From: Pseudonocardia halophobica
GTDB taxonomy: Bacteria; Actinomycetota; Actinomycetes; Mycobacteriales; Pseudonocardiaceae
DNA length: 64,000 nucleotides
Assembly (NCBI RefSeq): GCF_027922425.1
Contig: NZ_BSFQ01000023.1
Span: 1 to 64,000 of the forward strand
Reading direction: 5' to 3'
The translations under genes and the position numbers were made by a program. Positions 60,762 through 64,000 of the stretch are shown here, in pieces. The notes below the pieces were generated by a model. That model had not been told where the DNA came from. It saw only the letters and a program-made list of their open reading frames with translations, and ran no database searches. Numbering within the stretch: position 1 is the first letter of the stretch; each line of letters begins with the position of its first letter.

Positions 60762-62846
60762 ATGGGCTGGCGGCTGGGCGTCGACACCGGGGGCACGTTC
60801 ACCGACGTGTGCCTGTTCGACGAGGAGCGACGGGTGTTCGCGATCACGAAGGTCGCGAGCACGCCGCACGACCCGGGCGAGGCGGTGCTGGCCGGCGTCC
60901 GGGACATCATCGAGCGCGAGGGTGCGGCCCTGTCCGGCGAGCCGGAGGCGGGCGTCGAGCGGATCGGCTACTTCGCCCACGGGACGACCGTCGCGACGAA
61001 CGCCCTCCTGCAGGGCAAGGGCGCGCGCACCGGCGTCCTGACCACGGAAGGCTTCCGTGACCTGCTGGAGCTGGGCCGCCAGCGCCGCCCGAAGCTCTAC
61101 GACCTCGCGGCGCAGAAGGGCGAGCTGCTCGCCCCGCGGCACCTGCGCAAGGAGGTCACCGAGCGGATGCGTTACGACGGCACGGTTGCGGTCCCGCTGG
61201 ACGTCGAGCAGGTGCGCCGGCAGGTGCGCGCGCTGCGGGACGAGGGCGTCGAGGCCGTCGCGGTCTGCCTGCTCTACAGCTACCTCGCTCCCGGGCACGA
61301 GCAGCTGATCAAGGACGTGCTGGCGGAGGAGATGCCGGACGCGTTCGTGTCGATCTCCAGCGAGGTGCTGCCGGAGTTCCGCGAGTACGAGCGGCTCTCC
61401 ACCGTCACCACCAACTCGTTCATCGGCCCGGTGATGCAGCGGTACCTGTCGAAGCTGCGCCTGGCGCTGGCGGAGCTGGGCCTGCCCTGCACGCCACAGG
61501 TGACCCAGAGCAACGGCGGCATGATGTCGTTCCCGGCCGCCGAGGCGCTGCCGGTGCGCACCGTGCTGTCCGGGCCGAGCACCGGCGTGGTCGGCGCGGC
61601 GAAGGTGGCTGCGCAGAGCGGGATCGCCGACCTGATCACGTTCGACATGGGCGGCACCAGCTCGGACGTCTCGCTGGTCAACGACGGAACACCGAGCACC
61701 GCCCCGGGCATGGAGATGGACGGCCGCCCGATCCAGGCGCCGATGGTCGACATCCACACGGTGGGCGCGGGTGGCGGCTCCATCGCGTGGATCGACGCGG
61801 GCGGGCACCTCAAGGTCGGGCCGCAGAGCGCGGGCGCCGACCCCGGCCCGGCCTGCTACGGGCGCGGCAACCACGAGCCGACGGTGACCGACGCCAACGT
61901 CGTGCTGGGCGTGCTCAACCAGACCCACCTGCTGGCGGGGCGGATGCCGATCGACGCCGACCTGTCCTTCCGGGCCGTCGACCGGCTCGCCGCGCGGCTG
62001 GGCATGAGCCGGACCGCGGCTGCGCAGGGGATCATCAGCGTGGTCACGGCCAATATGGCCCGCGCGATTCGCGTGATCTCCGTACAGCGCGGCTACGACC
62101 CCCGCGACTACACGTTGGTGTCGTTCGGCGGTGCCGGTCCGCTGCACTCCGCGCGGTTGGCCGCCGAGCTGGGCATGCGCTCCACCCTCCTGCCGCAGCG
62201 TCCGGGCGCGCTGTCCGCGCTGGGCATGCTGATGACAGACCTGCGCAGCGACTACTCCCGCACCCGCATCACCCGCGCGGTGCCCGAGGCCGCGAGCGAG
62301 TTCGATGCCGTGTTCGCCGACCTGCGCGCCCGCGCGGAGGCCTGGTTCGCGGCCGAGGGCGTCGCCGACGCGGACCGCGCGCTCCGGACCGTGATCGACA
62401 TGCGGTACGTCGGCCAGAACTACGAGCTGCCCGTCGAGGTGCCGGTCGGACCGATGGACGAGGTCGCGCTCAAGGCCGCCCGTACCGCGTTCGACGACCT
62501 GCACGCCAAGCGCTACGGCTACGCCACCGCCGACGAGCCGGTGGAGGCCGTCACGTTCCGCGTCGAGGCCACCGGAGCGACGCCGCAGCTGGAGTTCGCC
62601 CGGTCCGAGCCGGTGGGGGCCGATCCGTCGGGCGCGCTCGCCGGCGTCCGCAGGCTCTTCCTGCCTGAGCGCGGCGACTACGTGGACGCGCCCGTGTACG
62701 ACCGCGACCGCCTGCGCGCGGGCAACGAGATCGCCGGGCCGGCCCTGGTCGAGCAGTTCGACACCACGACGCTGGTGTTGCCCGGCGAGCACGCACACGT
62801 CGACCCCACCGGATCCATCCTCACGACCCTCGGGAGCCACAAGTGA
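60762..62846 (+). CDS. hydantoinase/oxoprolinase family subunit A (HyuA-like)
   Basis: ATP-dependent enzyme subunit of 694 residues. LGVDTGGTFTDVCLFDEE (phosphate 1 site), FAHGTTVATNALLQGKGART, GVLTTEGF, ITFDMGGTSSDVSLVNDG (phosphate 2), TVGAGGGSIAWID and SAGADPGPACYG. Family members hydrolyse hydantoins or 5-oxoproline, or carboxylate acetone/acetophenone. ATG at 60762 has GAGGGAG upstream and gives the family's normal start; the frame from 60672 is rejected. Overlaps hyuB by 4 bp. Confidence 0.93.
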   Translation: MGWRLGVDTGGTFTDVCLFDEERRVFAITKVASTPHDPGEAVLAGVRDIIEREGAALSGEPEAGVERIGYFAHGTTVATNALLQGKGARTGVLTTEGFRDLLELGRQRRPKLYDLAAQKGELLAPRHLRKEVTERMRYDGTVAVPLDVEQVRRQVRALRDEGVEAVAVCLLYSYLAPGHEQLIKDVLAEEMPDAFVSISSEVLPEFREYERLSTVTTNSFIGPVMQRYLSKLRLALAELGLPCTPQVTQSNGGMMSFPAAEALPVRTVLSGPSTGVVGAAKVAAQSGIADLITFDMGGTSSDVSLVNDGTPSTAPGMEMDGRPIQAPMVDIHTVGAGGGSIAWIDAGGHLKVGPQSAGADPGPACYGRGNHEPTVTDANVVLGVLNQTHLLAGRMPIDADLSFRAVDRLAARLGMSRTAAAQGIISVVTANMARAIRVISVQRGYDPRDYTLVSFGGAGPLHSARLAAELGMRSTLLPQRPGALSALGMLMTDLRSDYSRTRITRAVPEAASEFDAVFADLRARAEAWFAAEGVADADRALRTVIDMRYVGQNYELPVEVPVGPMDEVALKAARTAFDDLHAKRYGYATADEPVEAVTFRVEATGATPQLEFARSEPVGADPSGALAGVRRLFLPERGDYVDAPVYDRDRLRAGNEIAGPALVEQFDTTTLVLPGEHAHVDPTGSILTTLGSHK

Positions 62847-64000
62847 GCACGCTCGACCCGGTCCAGGTCGAGGTCATCGGATCGGCGCTCGCCTCCATCT
62901 CCGAGGAGATGGGCGAGATGCTGGTCAAGGCCTCGTACTCCCCCAACATCAAGGAACGCCGCGACTGCACCACCTGCGTCTTCGACGCGCAGGGCCGGGC
63001 GCTGGCGCAGGCCGAGCACATCCCGCTGCACCTGGGCTCACTGATGGGGATCGTCGCGGCGATCACCGAGCGGTACGGCCCGGAGGACATCCACGACGGC
63101 GACACGTTCGTCGGCAACGACCCGCACACGGGCGGTGGCACGCACCTGCCCGACATCGTGCTGGCGACGCCGGTCTTCGTCGACGGCGAGCTGGTGGCGT
63201 GGGTGACGAACCTCGCGCACCACGCCGACTTCGTCGACCGCACCCACGCGCACATCTTCCAGGAGGGCATCCGCATCCCCGCCGTGCGCTTCGCGCGGAA
63301 CTGGGAGATCGAGCGGGACGTCCTCGACCTCATACTGCTCAACTGCCAGGTGCCGCGGGAGCGGGTGGCCGACTTCCGCGCCCAGCTGGCCGCCAACCGG
63401 CTCGGGGTGCGGCGGGTGCGGGAGCTGTGCGCCCGCTACGGCGCGGACACGATCGCTGCCGCCGGCGCCGAGCTGATGGACTACACCGAGCGCATGATCC
63501 GCGCCGGCATCGCGGAGATCCCGGACGGCGTGTACTCGTTCCGCGACCTCTTCGACTCCGACGAGCACGAGGGCGAGCTCGAGCTGGGCGTGCGGCTCGA
63601 GGTCCGCGGCGACGAGATGGTGCTGGACTTCGACGCGCCGCCGCAACAGCCCAACAGCCTGAACATGGTGTTCACGGCGCTGCAGGTCACCGTGTTCTAC
63701 GCGGTCAAGACGGTGGTGGGTCCGGACGTCCCGGCCAACGACGGGATGTTCCGGCCACTGACCGTGCGCGCGCCCCGGGGGTCGCTGCTGAACTGCACGC
63801 CGCCCGCCGCAGTGAACAACCGGATCCTCGCCTGCCAGCGCGTGGTCGACCTCGTCCACGGCGCCCTCGCCCAGGCCGTGCCGGACCGCGTGATCGCCGC
63901 GGGCAACGGGGCTGTCACGGCGTGCACGTTCTCCGGGACCGACCCGCGCACCGGCGAGTTCTACGTCTACCTGGAGACGATCGGCGGCGGCATGGGCGCC
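62843..64000 (+). CDS. hydantoinase B/oxoprolinase family subunit (HyuB-like), 3' end outside the window
   Basis: First 386 codons of a HyuB-type subunit; the frame is open to the last base. Motifs: DPVQVEVIGSALASISEEMG, LVKASYSPNIKERRDCTTCV, ALAQAEHIPLHLGSLMG, GDTFVGNDPHTGGGTHLPDI, WVTNLAHHADFVD. It is the partner of HyuA in the ATP-dependent ring-opening or carboxylating complex. GTG overlaps the hyuA stop (GTGA). A third small subunit or a transporter may follow beyond the edge. Confidence 0.93.
   Translation, partial: MSTLDPVQVEVIGSALASISEEMGEMLVKASYSPNIKERRDCTTCVFDAQGRALAQAEHIPLHLGSLMGIVAAITERYGPEDIHDGDTFVGNDPHTGGGTHLPDIVLATPVFVDGELVAWVTNLAHHADFVDRTHAHIFQEGIRIPAVRFARNWEIERDVLDLILLNCQVPRERVADFRAQLAANRLGVRRVRELCARYGADTIAAAGAELMDYTERMIRAGIAEIPDGVYSFRDLFDSDEHEGELELGVRLEVRGDEMVLDFDAPPQQPNSLNMVFTALQVTVFYAVKTVVGPDVPANDGMFRPLTVRAPRGSLLNCTPPAAVNNRILACQRVVDLVHGALAQAVPDRVIAAGNGAVTACTFSGTDPRTGEFYVYLETIGGGMGA

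Noticed and set aside
60657..62840. 727-residue minus-strand frame opposite hyuA
   Set aside because: Antisense to HyuA, which carries all its nucleotide-binding motifs; composition is that of a shadow.

Overview
The window reads as a chromosomal segment of a high-GC actinomycete, most likely a Pseudonocardia or close relative (inference). The reasons are heavy G/C third-position use, many GTG starts, leaderless promoters (TANNNT about 6-8 nt before the start codon), an Rv3235-family gene, an actinobacterial-type CtaE and many small actinobacterial membrane or stress families. No rRNA, complete tRNA, CRISPR array or replication origin was found.

The first 42 kb is a mosaic of intact genes and gene debris. 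It opens with a sensor kinase, a lone cytochrome oxidase subunit III, a frameshifted GH46 chitosanase, a DUF4142 protein, a CadC-like ArsR repressor with a P1B-type metal ATPase, and an L,D-transpeptidase. A LigC-like ATP-dependent DNA ligase is split by a complete IS110-family (IS1111-like) element (12169-13677); rejoining the two sides restores the reading frame. A type I restriction-modification system follows (hsdR-hsdS-GIY-YIG/DUF4357-hsdM), then a secreted nuclease, a 3' half-tRNA-Thr that looks like an attachment site, and an IS1380 relic. At 23.2-29.2 kb is a compact operon: DeoR repressor, KdgT-like permease, RuBisCO-like protein, DUF1537 sugar-acid kinase and zinc dehydrogenase. From 29.2 to 42.2 kb the sequence is a gene graveyard: pyruvate kinase, YqjE holin-like, STAS, SpoIIE-type phosphatase, DUF7144, methyltransferase, aquaporin, DUF2382, sensor kinase and quinone reductase relics. 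A few intact genes lie between them (MerR, DUF6325, DUF1003, a secreted peptide, a TetR/glycosyltransferase pair).

From 42.3 kb to the right edge the window is ordered and almost fully coding. Unit 1 has IclR, an old-yellow-enzyme reductase, an alpha/beta hydrolase and a CapA-like protein, with a divergent four-gene chain of start/stop overlaps: M19 dipeptidase, MFS transporter, M20 amidohydrolase and amidase. Unit 2 (51.5-56.5 kb) has an esterase, an acyl-CoA/AMP ligase, an amidohydrolase-fold enzyme, a DUF59 (MIP18/PaaD-like) protein, a Dabb barrel protein and TetR, behind a leaderless promoter with a perfect 14-bp palindrome between its -35 and -10. Unit 3 has an FAD monooxygenase, an amidohydrolase, LysR, and divergent HyuA/HyuB-type hydantoinase/oxoprolinase or acetone-carboxylase-like subunits; the last runs off the window.

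The best candidates for undescribed biology are the RuBisCO-like sugar-acid operon, the esterase/ligase/amidohydrolase/DUF59/Dabb catabolic unit, and the IS1111-like element whose noncoding end carries a near-copy of its own insertion junction. Substrates are not readable from sequence and are labelled as inference.
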